Assembly: GCF_037076555.1 (NCBI RefSeq)
Contig: NZ_AP029023.1
Location: forward strand, 2,604,001 to 2,668,000
Reading direction: 5' to 3'
Origin: Methylophilus sp. DW102
GTDB taxonomy: Bacteria > Pseudomonadota > Gammaproteobacteria > Burkholderiales > Methylophilaceae
DNA: 64,000 bases
Below, piece after piece: positions 50,739 to 58,615 of this stretch (positions are counted from its first letter, which is position 1; the number at the start of each line of letters is the position of its first letter). A program made the position numbers and the translations under genes. The notes under the pieces were generated by a model. It worked only from the letters and a program-made list of their open reading frames with translations, searched no databases and had not been told where the DNA came from.

Positions 50739-51800
50739 ATGCTAGTTCGACGCTTTACAATCGCACTGACGCTGCTTTGCTTTTCTTTGTTCAATACCAC
50801 AGCATTCGCTGCTGACTCAAAAAAACAATTCAATATTTGCTGGACCATTTATGCTGGATGGATGCCATGGGATTATGCGCAAGCTAAAGGCATCGTTGCC
50901 AAATGGGCAAAGAAATACGGCATCACGATTAAAGTCACTCAGTTGAACGATTATGCTGAGTCCATTAATCAATACACCGCGGGGCAATTTGATGGTTGCA
51001 GTATGGCCAATCTGGATGCGTTGGTTGTGCCAGCGGCGGGTGGCGTTGACTCCACCGCATTAATTGTCGGCGACTATTCAAACGGTAACGACGGTATTGT
51101 CATTAAAGGCGCGAATAAACAGATCAAGGACCTCAAGGGGCAAAGCGTACACTTGGTTCAATATTCTGTATCGCATTACTTACTGGCAAGGGCTCTGGAA
51201 CAGGCCGGACTCACCCAAAAGGACTTGAAGTTAGTCAATGTCTCAGATGCAGATGTTGTCGCCGCCTTTAGCACACCCTCTGTGAAAGCAATGGCAACTT
51301 GGAACCCTCAACTCTCTGAGTTAGCCGCGCTGCCAAATACCTCAAAAGCATTCACCTCCAGCCAGATTCCTGGCGAAATCATCGACTTGATGGTCGTCAA
51401 TACAGACACTTTACGAAAAAACCCATCGCTAGGGAAAGCTTTAACGGGCGCATGGTTTGAAGTGATGGCACTCATGAAAGCAAAAGATAAAGAGGCGTTG
51501 CAATACATGGCAAAGCACTCTGGCACAACCCTGGATTCATACATGCAGCAAATTTCCACCACCGCCCTGTTTTATGAACCTGCTGCCTCACTGGCCTTTG
51601 TCAGGGACGCGAAACTGCCAACGGTGATGCAAAAGGTCTCTAGTTTTTCTTTCGAGAATGGATTGCTGGGGCCTGCAGCAAAATCCGCAACCGCCATTGG
51701 CATTGAATATCCCAACGGCGTCGTCATCGGTAATAGCAAAAATATCAAACTCAGATTCACTGACACGTATCTGCAAATGGCGGTTGATGGCAAGCTCTAA
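50739..51800 (+). CDS. ABC transporter substrate-binding protein (guanidine/urea locus)
   Basis: 353-residue periplasmic binding protein of the NitT/TauT (NrtA/ThiY-like) class. The signal peptide ends AFA|AD near residue 24. The mature protein opens with FNICWTIYAGWMPWDYAQ, typical of this group, and contains LKGQSVHLVQYSVSHYLLARAL. Relatives in urea carboxylase loci are often called urea transporter proteins, but the guanidine riboswitch just upstream makes guanidine or a derivative the better guess. First gene of the operon; ribosome binding site TTGGAG. Confidence 0.88.
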   Translation: MLVRRFTIALTLLCFSLFNTTAFAADSKKQFNICWTIYAGWMPWDYAQAKGIVAKWAKKYGITIKVTQLNDYAESINQYTAGQFDGCSMANLDALVVPAAGGVDSTALIVGDYSNGNDGIVIKGANKQIKDLKGQSVHLVQYSVSHYLLARALEQAGLTQKDLKLVNVSDADVVAAFSTPSVKAMATWNPQLSELAALPNTSKAFTSSQIPGEIIDLMVVNTDTLRKNPSLGKALTGAWFEVMALMKAKDKEALQYMAKHSGTTLDSYMQQISTTALFYEPAASLAFVRDAKLPTVMQKVSSFSFENGLLGPAAKSATAIGIEYPNGVVIGNSKNIKLRFTDTYLQMAVDGKL

Positions 51801-51811
51801 ACAGGTCAATC

Positions 51812-52627
51812 ATGAGATTAATTAATCAACACCCCAGCAGGGGGACGAGATGGATGCTTGCCGCAATACCAATGATCTTGATCATTGTTGTGTATTTGGT
51901 GAACTCACATCTTCGCCTGGTTGAAAATCCAGAGGACAAGCTCCTGCCTAGTGTTTCTCAAATGTGGGAAGCCCTGAAGCTGATGGCCTTTACAGAAGAT
52001 CCCTCCACAGGGACCTTTCTGATGCTGGATGACACCTTGTCCAGTTTGAAGCGACTAGGGATGAGCTTAGCCATTGTTGCATCGCTTGGGTTAACGCTCG
52101 GTATTTTATTAGGGTCGATCCCGTTGTTACGGGCATCACTCTCCCCCTTGGTCGCGATCATCTCCATGGTGCCGCCGCTGGCGATTCTTCCCATCCTGTT
52201 TATCGTGTTTGGCCTGGATGAGCTCTCTAAAGTCATGCTGATCGTGATCGGACTCACGCCCATGCTGGCGCGCGACCTCGAACAACGGGCACGAGAATTG
52301 CCCAAGGAAATCATCATTAAAGCACAGACATTAGGCGCTAACTCATGGACGTTAATGATACGGGTGGTACTACCGCAATTGCTGGCTAGACTGATGACTT
52401 CCCTGCGCTTACTGATGGGCTCAGCCTGGTTGTTTCTGATTTCTGCGGAAGCTATCTCATCCACAGAAGGCCTGGGATATCGCATCTTTCTAGTGCGTAG
52501 ATATCTGGCAATGGATGTGATCTTGCCCTATGTTTTGTGGATCACCTTGCTCGCTTGGCTGACAGATTATGCCCTCAAAAAACTGCATCAAGTCTGCTTT
52601 CCTTGGGCTGAAGGAGCGGACGCATGA
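51812..52627 (+). CDS. ABC transporter permease (NitT/TauT type)
   Basis: 271-residue membrane protein with about six helices and the binding-protein-dependent permease loop near residue 170 (RARELPKEIIIKAQTLGANSW). Overlaps the ATPase gene by four bases (ATGA). It forms the importer with the flanking binding protein and ATPase, presumably for guanidine. Confidence 0.92.
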   Translation: MRLINQHPSRGTRWMLAAIPMILIIVVYLVNSHLRLVENPEDKLLPSVSQMWEALKLMAFTEDPSTGTFLMLDDTLSSLKRLGMSLAIVASLGLTLGILLGSIPLLRASLSPLVAIISMVPPLAILPILFIVFGLDELSKVMLIVIGLTPMLARDLEQRARELPKEIIIKAQTLGANSWTLMIRVVLPQLLARLMTSLRLLMGSAWLFLISAEAISSTEGLGYRIFLVRRYLAMDVILPYVLWITLLAWLTDYALKKLHQVCFPWAEGADA

Positions 52628-53406
52628 GTTTTATAGAGTTTAAGAATGTGTGGCGAAGCTACGGAGACCATGTCGTTTTAGAAGGCCTGAATCTGAAGGT
52701 TGAAGAAGGCGAGTTTTGCACGCTGGTAGGCGCTTCCGGATGCGGAAAATCTACATTCCTGCGCATGTTGCTGGGCCAGGAAACCCCCACCAAAGGTGAG
52801 ATTCTTTTGGATGGGCAAAAACTCCGGGCAGAGCCAGACCCATCCCGCGGGGTGGTATTCCAAAAATACTCGGTGTTCCCGCACCTGACGGTTCTGGAAA
52901 ATGTAGTCATAGGTATGGAGTTTTTAGCATCGCCTTTTTGGGGGCGCCTGTGGGGAGCTAAAAAGAAAGAAGCAAGACTGAGGGCCACGCAAATACTCAC
53001 CCGTGTCGGTCTGGATCACCATTTACATCAATACCCTTCTGCGCTATCGGGCGGCATGCAGCAACGCCTCGCCATCGCGCAGGCATTGATTGCTCAACCT
53101 CGCATCCTGTTGCTGGACGAACCCTTTGGCGCGCTGGATCCCGGCATTCGCAAAGATATGCATGCACTCATGTTAGAGCTATGCAAAGAGACAAAATTGA
53201 CGGTCTTCATGGTCACCCATGACTTGTCTGAGGGCTTTCATTTGGGCACCCGATTGATGGTATTTGATAAGGTCAGAGTCGATCCACATGCACCCAAAGC
53301 CTACGGTGCGCGTATCACCTACGACATCAAGCTCAATCAGGACAGACACCAGCAACAAGCACAGGTGGCGACCTTGCCCACCCATGTGCTTAATCAAACG
53401 AATTAA
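52624..53406 (+). CDS. ABC transporter ATPase (NitT/TauT type)
   Basis: 260-residue ATPase with Walker A GASGCGKST, Q-loop GVVFQKYSVFPHLTV, signature LSGGMQQRLA, Walker B ILLLDEPFGALD and H-loop TVFMVTHDLSEG. Matches NrtD/SsuB/TauB-type importers. Third gene of the operon, eleven bases before the first DUF1989 gene. Confidence 0.94.
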   Translation: MSFIEFKNVWRSYGDHVVLEGLNLKVEEGEFCTLVGASGCGKSTFLRMLLGQETPTKGEILLDGQKLRAEPDPSRGVVFQKYSVFPHLTVLENVVIGMEFLASPFWGRLWGAKKKEARLRATQILTRVGLDHHLHQYPSALSGGMQQRLAIAQALIAQPRILLLDEPFGALDPGIRKDMHALMLELCKETKLTVFMVTHDLSEGFHLGTRLMVFDKVRVDPHAPKAYGARITYDIKLNQDRHQQQAQVATLPTHVLNQTN

Positions 53407-53417
53407 AAGGTTTACCC

Positions 53418-54146
53418 ATGAACAACGATATAAATACATCCAACATCCTCTATGAAGAGCTTGTTCCAGGCGGCGGTCACACCTCCTTCATTCTGAAAAA
53501 AGACCAGGTTTTGCGCATGACAGACGTCGAAGGTCACGCCAATGTCAGCCTCATGATGTTGAATGCACATCAACACAGCGAGCGGCTGAACTTACCAGAC
53601 ACCTTAAAAGCACAACACACGGCCAAGCTCACAAAAGGACATTGCTTTTACTCGGACATGGGGAGAGTACTCGCCGCCATCACAGAAGATACATGCGGCT
53701 GGCATGACAGTTTGGGCGGGGTATTAAACGCTCAAGAAGTCCTAACGAAATATGGCGTTGGCCGCTATCAGGAACTCAGAAATAATTTCTATCGCAATGG
53801 CACGGATAATCTTTTGGTTGAGATGGGTAAATGGAACCTTGATCTTCAAGACTTGCTCATGGTCGTCAACTTTTTTAGCAAAGTGACCGTGGATGACGAG
53901 GGATCCCTGTTCTTTGAGCCCAACCATTCTAGTGCAGGCAATTACGTTGAGTTGTATGCCCCGATGGACACCTTGGTGATTCTGACCGCCATTCAACATC
54001 CATTGGATCCCAATCCTGAATACCACCCCCGCCCTGTGCAACTGTCATGGCGCAACGCGGAGAGTGAAAGTATCAGTGAAGTGTGTCGACAGTCTCGGCC
54101 GGAAAACGGTAGAGCTTTTCATAACACTGAACGCTTCTACCTGTGA
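53418..54146 (+). CDS. DUF1989 protein, predicted carboxyguanidine deiminase subunit (larger)
   Basis: 242-residue member of the DUF1989 / urea carboxylase-associated family. The conserved block [11 protein letters not shown] sits at residues 91-101, with [13 protein letters not shown] before it. Homologues in guanidine operons form a two-subunit carboxyguanidine deiminase (CgdAB) that converts carboxyguanidine to allophanate. This assignment follows from family knowledge and the riboswitch-controlled context. Without that context it would be labelled urea amidolyase-associated. No signal peptide, so cytoplasmic. Confidence 0.85.
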   Translation: MNNDINTSNILYEELVPGGGHTSFILKKDQVLRMTDVEGHANVSLMMLNAHQHSERLNLPDTLKAQHTAKLTKGHCFYSDMGRVLAAITEDTCGWHDSLGGVLNAQEVLTKYGVGRYQELRNNFYRNGTDNLLVEMGKWNLDLQDLLMVVNFFSKVTVDDEGSLFFEPNHSSAGNYVELYAPMDTLVILTAIQHPLDPNPEYHPRPVQLSWRNAESESISEVCRQSRPENGRAFHNTERFYL

Positions 54147-54153
54147 GGAAGGA

Positions 54154-54795
54154 ATGAATATGAACATCATCTCAAGCCAATTAGTTGCTGAAAACGCCTT
54201 TTTCCACCATGTCATTCCGGCAGGCGAACCTTACTTGTTTGAAGTCAAAGCAGGACAGACATTCAGGCTGTTAGACAGTGAAGGTAACCAGGCCGTGGAT
54301 ACCCTTTTTTATAGCGCGAGCAATCCAAGAGAGCGTTATGACGCGCAACGGACCATGCGCAATCAGAATAAGGTTTACCTGACGACGGGTACAACGCTGT
54401 ACTCAAACCTGGGCAATCCATTAGCCACGATTGTGGCAGATACCTGCGGTCGCCACGACACGCTGGGAGGCGCATGCGCTCAGGAAAGCAACACCGTGCG
54501 TTATTCACTCGACAAGCGCTACATGCATAGTTGCAGAGACAATTTCATGTGTGCATGTTTGCATGATGGCAGATTGAACAAGCGGGATATTGGCGCAAAT
54601 ATTAACTTCTTCATGAACGTTCCGGTCACTCCGGAGGGCGGCTTGACCTTTGCAGATGGCATTTCAGCACCAGGCAAATATGTGGAATTAAAAGCGCACC
54701 AGGATCTAATTGTGTTGATCTCGAATTGCCCACAACTTAACAACCCATGTAATGGATGGAACCCAACCCAAGCGGAGGTGTTTGTATGGAATTAA
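54154..54795 (+). CDS. DUF1989 protein, predicted carboxyguanidine deiminase subunit (smaller)
   Basis: 213-residue paralogue of the preceding protein. Starts at the ATG at 54154 or the one at 54160; GAGGAAGGA lies directly upstream and fits the second slightly better. The conserved block [15 protein letters not shown] (residues 96-110) and the late [16 protein letters not shown] segment (190-205) mark the second UAAP subfamily. Pairs with the gene seven bases upstream, presumably as a heteromer. Followed by a structured 209-base gap instead of the close spacing seen elsewhere in the operon. Confidence 0.85.
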   Translation: MNMNIISSQLVAENAFFHHVIPAGEPYLFEVKAGQTFRLLDSEGNQAVDTLFYSASNPRERYDAQRTMRNQNKVYLTTGTTLYSNLGNPLATIVADTCGRHDTLGGACAQESNTVRYSLDKRYMHSCRDNFMCACLHDGRLNKRDIGANINFFMNVPVTPEGGLTFADGISAPGKYVELKAHQDLIVLISNCPQLNNPCNGWNPTQAEVFVWN

Positions 54796-54811
54796 GGCTG
54801 AAAAAAAGTAT

Positions 54812-54889
54812 GCGCACTGTCTTTAGAAAAATGCTCACGACGCTCTATCAAGGAATGGTTGCAAGAGCAGACTTTTCCAAATAGTGCGC
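54812..54889 (+). other. Long imperfect hairpin in the deiminase-carboxylase gap
   Basis: Three consecutive complementary segments: GCGCACT (54812-54818) with AGTGCGC (54883-54889), GTCT (54819-54822) with AGAC (54869-54872), and GCTCT (54842-54846) with AGAGC (54864-54868). The last two 3' arms are adjacent. Internal loops of 19 and 10 bases interrupt it. It lies between the smaller DUF1989 gene and the guanidine-II element; role unknown, possibly RNA processing or attenuation. Confidence 0.45.
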
Positions 54890-54939
54890 TTTTAGCAAGT
54901 CACGCCGGCTACCCAAACGATCACCTAGCCAGTGGATCC

Positions 54940-54986
54940 CGCTGTGGACGACCTCAGCGTGGTTTCTTACATGCGGGACGACCCGC
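54940..54986 (+). ncRNA. Guanidine-II riboswitch (mini-ykkC)
   Basis: Two small hairpins with identical ACGA loops. The first is CGCTG-T-GG-ACGA-CC-T-CAGCG (54940-54959, one T-T mismatch). The second is GCGGG-ACGA-CCCGC (54973-54986). A 13-base linker separates them. This is the defining form of guanidine-II: tandem stems with ACGR loops flanked by GG and CC. It ends 18 bases before the carboxylase ATG, so control of translation is likely; the ribosome binding site is weak (AGAAGA, 54991-54996). Confidence 0.88.
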
Positions 54987-55004
54987 CCTCAGAAGATCAT
55001 TTGT

Positions 55005-58000
55005 ATGTTCAATAAACTACTGATTGCAAATCGAGGGGCGATTGCTTGCCGCATCCTCCGCACCCTAAAAGCCCTGAACGTGAAAGGGGTGGCGGTTTAT
55101 TTAGAATCGGATATTGCCAGTTTACATATTCAGCAGGCCGACGAGGCGATTAGCCTAGGTGATGGCCCCGCTGCAAATACTTATCTCAATGTAGCGCGAA
55201 TACTTGAAGTCGCAAAAACCACAGGGGCGACTGCCATTCATCCTGGGTATGGTTTTTTATCTGAGAATGCAGCGTTCGCAGAAGCCTGCGAACAAGCAGG
55301 CATCGCCTTTATTGGCCCAACCCCGGAACAATTACGCGTTTTCGGGCTTAAGCACACGGCAAGGGCCATTGCAAAAGCCCATCAGGTGCCCATGCTGGAG
55401 GGCACTGAGTTGTTGGAGAGCGTGCACGAGGCGACCGCTGCAGCCAAGCAGGTAGGTTACCCGGTCATGCTGAAAAGTACCGCAGGGGGTGGTGGCATAG
55501 GTATGCGCGTGTGCTGGAACGAACGCGACCTTGCCGAAGCGTTTGAAGCCGTAAGGCGCTTGGGACAGAACAACTTTAGTGACTCTGGCGTGTTTATTGA
55601 AAAATACATTGAACGCGCCAGACACTTAGAGGTTCAGGTGTTTGGGGATGGCAAAGGTGAGGTCATTGCCTTGGGGGTGCGTGATTGCTCTGTGCAGCGC
55701 AGAAACCAAAAAGTATTAGAAGAAACCCCGGCGCCCAACTTGCCGGACGGCATGGCGCAGGCGCTATGTGAAGCGGCGATTAAATTAGCAAAAGCGGTTA
55801 ATTACCGCAGTGCGGGCACCGTAGAATTTGTGTATGACAGCCTTGCCGAGCAATTTTATTTCCTCGAAGTGAATACCCGCTTACAGGTAGAGCATGGTGT
55901 TACCGAGCAAGTATGGGGTGTTGACCTGGTGCGTTGGATGATTGAATTGGCGGCTGGCGACTTACCGCCTTTGTCAGACATTCGCCAAACACTGCAACCC
56001 CATGGCCACGCAATACAAGCCCGCCTGTATGCGGAAGATCCTGGAAAAGACTTTCAACCCAGCCCTGGTTTGTTGACCAATGTTGCGTTTCCACATGCGG
56101 ATGGAAAAGCATTGCGTGTAGACACATGGGTTGAGGCAGGCTGCGAAGTGCCGCCCTATTTTGACCCCATGATTGCAAAAGTGATTAGCTGGTCAACCAC
56201 CAGGGAGGAGGCCAGAAAGCGTCTGGATGACGCGCTCGCAGAGACCGTGCTATACGGCGTAGAGACCAACCGTGACTACCTCAGACAAATATTATCCGAC
56301 CAGCCATTTTCAGAAGGCCATCCCTGGACGCGCTGTCTTGAGGGTTTAGCCTATCAATCTCACACATTTGAAGTCCTTGTTCCAGGCACGCAAACCACCA
56401 TTCAGGATTATCCTGGTCGCCAGGGATATTGGGCCGTCGGTGTTCCGCCATCAGGCCCAATGGATAGCCTGGCTTTCCGTTTGGGGAATCGTTTGCTGGG
56501 GAACGAAGAACGTGCCGCCGGATTGGAAATCACCATGAGTGGTCCCACCTTGCGCTTCAATACGGATGCCGTTGTCGCTATCACGGGTGCAAACATCCCG
56601 GTAAAAGTGGATGGCGAGCAGGCGCCACAACATGTTTCTCTCCACATCAAGCGAGGGTCAACGTTAACCTTAGGCAAAATTGCCGAAACAGGCGCCCGCA
56701 GCTATTTGCTTTTCAGGGGCGGCCTGGAGATTCCTGAATATTTGGGCAGTAAAAGTACGTTTACGCTGGGCCAATTCGGCGGGCATGCGGGGCGCGCTTT
56801 AAGGGCCGGGGATGTCATCCACCTGCCAGCATTAGAGGATGCTGCTGCGGGCATCGCGCTACCGCCAGACCTCTACCCTCCCCTTGCTGAGACCAGACAG
56901 ATCCGAGTCATTTATGGGCCGCATGGCGCCCCGGAATATTTCACCCAGCGCTACATCGATCAGTTTTTAAACACAGATTGGGAAGTGCATTTCAACTCCA
57001 GCAGAACCGGTGTTCGCCTGATTGGACCGAAACCTGAGTGGGTCAGAGAGAGTGGCGGTGAAGCGGGTTTACACCCATCCAATATTCACGACAACCCCTA
57101 TGCGATTGGTGCGGTTGATTTCACCGGTGACATGCCGGTGATTCTCGGGCCTGATGGGCCCAGCCTGGGCGGCTTTGTCTGCCCGGTGACGATGATTGAA
57201 GCAGATTTATGGCACTTGGGACAACTCAAGGCAGGTGACAAAGTTCGCTTTATCCCGGTGACCATCGCCACCGCCAGACAGGCTTTTAAAGAACAACAGC
57301 AACAAATCGCAGGCCTGAGTCCAATCACTGCATCTTGGCAGGCGGCAGAACTGCAGACCCCTATCGTGCTGGAAATTGGGGAAAAGGATGCCAAGCTCGT
57401 CGCAAGACTATCTGGCGATACGCACTTGTTGATTGAGATCGGCGCGCCTGAGCTAGACCTTGTTTTGCGATTCAAAGCGCATGCTTTGATGCAAGCCATC
57501 GAACAAAGTAATCCTGCCGGCATTATTGACCTCACCCCTGGCATACGCTCCTTGCAAGTGCATTACCAGCCTGAACAGCTGCCATTAAAAACATTATTGG
57601 CGTTGATCCAAGAAATTTGGGGCAAACTCAGTTCAACGCAAGACATTACCGTGCCATCCAGGGTAGTGCATTTGCCATTGTCCTGGGACGATCCCGCTTG
57701 CCAATTGGCGATCGAAAAATATATGACCACCGTGCGTAAAGATGCGCCTTGGTGCCCGAGCAACCTGGAGTTCATCCGCCGCATTAATGAATTGCCGGAT
57801 ATTCAAAAAGTGCAGGAAATCGTTTTTGACGCCAGTTACCTGGTCATGGGGCTGGGTGATGTTTACCTTGGCGCGCCAGTCGCCACCCCCTTGGATCCAA
57901 GGCACCGATTAGTCACTACCAAATACAACCCGGCCAGAACCTGGACGGCCGAGAACTCCGTCGGCATTGGCGGCGCTTACATGTGCGTTTACGGTATGGA

Positions 58001-58604
58001 GGGCCCAGGGGGTTACCAGTTTGTGGGCCGCACCCTGCAAATGTGGAGTCGCTATAAAAAGGTAGCTGCGTTTGAAGGAAAGCCATGGTTATTGAATTTC
58101 TTTGACCAGATTCGCTTTTACCCAGTGTCGGCCGAAGAATTACTTGTCATCCGGCGTGATTTTCCACTCGGTCGCTATCCATTAAAGATTGAAGAGACCA
58201 GCCTCAATCTTTCGCAATATCAGTCCTTCTTGGCGCGGGAAGCATCATCGATTCAAGCGTTCAGGACCCATCAAAAAACCGCATTCGATGCGGAGCGTCA
58301 GCGCTGGATTGACACTGGCCAGGCCCATTTTGAAATAGATGAAAATTTAGCCAGTGATACTGAAGAATCCACTTTGGCCGAGGGGCAGATCGGCGTGGAG
58401 AGTCATATTGCTGGGAATTTGTGGCAAGTCGTTGTGCAGATTGGGCAACAGGTGACCGCTGGCGAATCTTTAGTCATTCTTGAATCCATGAAAATGGAAA
58501 TTGAAATCCAAGCACCTGTCGATGGTGTCGTGGCAGAGATACGTGTCTCCCCTGGCTCACCAGTCAAAGCCGGGCAGTGTGTGGTCGTGATTAACGAAGC
58601 TTAA
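55005..58604 (+). CDS. Biotin-dependent carboxylase, predicted guanidine carboxylase (urea carboxylase family)
   Basis: 1,199-residue single-chain carboxylase. It has a biotin carboxylase domain (about 1-450; ATP loop KSTAGGGGIGM), a KipA-like carboxyltransferase half (about 455-760; GTQTTIQDYPGRQGYW), a KipI-like half (about 870-1080) and a biotin carrier domain with the biotin Lys in ESMKM near residue 1163. It uses ATP and bicarbonate to carboxylate urea or guanidine. The guanidine-II element 18 bases upstream, the guanidine-I switch of the operon and the DUF1989 pair favour guanidine as the main substrate; residue-level discrimination was not attempted. The product would be carboxyguanidine for the deiminase. 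Confidence 0.9.
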   Translation: MFNKLLIANRGAIACRILRTLKALNVKGVAVYLESDIASLHIQQADEAISLGDGPAANTYLNVARILEVAKTTGATAIHPGYGFLSENAAFAEACEQAGIAFIGPTPEQLRVFGLKHTARAIAKAHQVPMLEGTELLESVHEATAAAKQVGYPVMLKSTAGGGGIGMRVCWNERDLAEAFEAVRRLGQNNFSDSGVFIEKYIERARHLEVQVFGDGKGEVIALGVRDCSVQRRNQKVLEETPAPNLPDGMAQALCEAAIKLAKAVNYRSAGTVEFVYDSLAEQFYFLEVNTRLQVEHGVTEQVWGVDLVRWMIELAAGDLPPLSDIRQTLQPHGHAIQARLYAEDPGKDFQPSPGLLTNVAFPHADGKALRVDTWVEAGCEVPPYFDPMIAKVISWSTTREEARKRLDDALAETVLYGVETNRDYLRQILSDQPFSEGHPWTRCLEGLAYQSHTFEVLVPGTQTTIQDYPGRQGYWAVGVPPSGPMDSLAFRLGNRLLGNEERAAGLEITMSGPTLRFNTDAVVAITGANIPVKVDGEQAPQHVSLHIKRGSTLTLGKIAETGARSYLLFRGGLEIPEYLGSKSTFTLGQFGGHAGRALRAGDVIHLPALEDAAAGIALPPDLYPPLAETRQIRVIYGPHGAPEYFTQRYIDQFLNTDWEVHFNSSRTGVRLIGPKPEWVRESGGEAGLHPSNIHDNPYAIGAVDFTGDMPVILGPDGPSLGGFVCPVTMIEADLWHLGQLKAGDKVRFIPVTIATARQAFKEQQQQIAGLSPITASWQAAELQTPIVLEIGEKDAKLVARLSGDTHLLIEIGAPELDLVLRFKAHALMQAIEQSNPAGIIDLTPGIRSLQVHYQPEQLPLKTLLALIQEIWGKLSSTQDITVPSRVVHLPLSWDDPACQLAIEKYMTTVRKDAPWCPSNLEFIRRINELPDIQKVQEIVFDASYLVMGLGDVYLGAPVATPLDPRHRLVTTKYNPARTWTAENSVGIGGAYMCVYGMEGPGGYQFVGRTLQMWSRYKKVAAFEGKPWLLNFFDQIRFYPVSAEELLVIRRDFPLGRYPLKIEETSLNLSQYQSFLAREASSIQAFRTHQKTAFDAERQRWIDTGQAHFEIDENLASDTEESTLAEGQIGVESHIAGNLWQVVVQIGQQVTAGESLVILESMKMEIEIQAPVDGVVAEIRVSPGSPVKAGQCVVVINEA

Positions 58605-58615
58605 AGGACATTGAA

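Noticed and set aside
55005..58604. Calling the carboxylase a propionyl- or acetyl-CoA carboxylase
   Set aside because: The carboxyltransferase part is of the KipA/KipI type found in urea and guanidine carboxylases, not the crotonase-like CoA carboxyltransferase.
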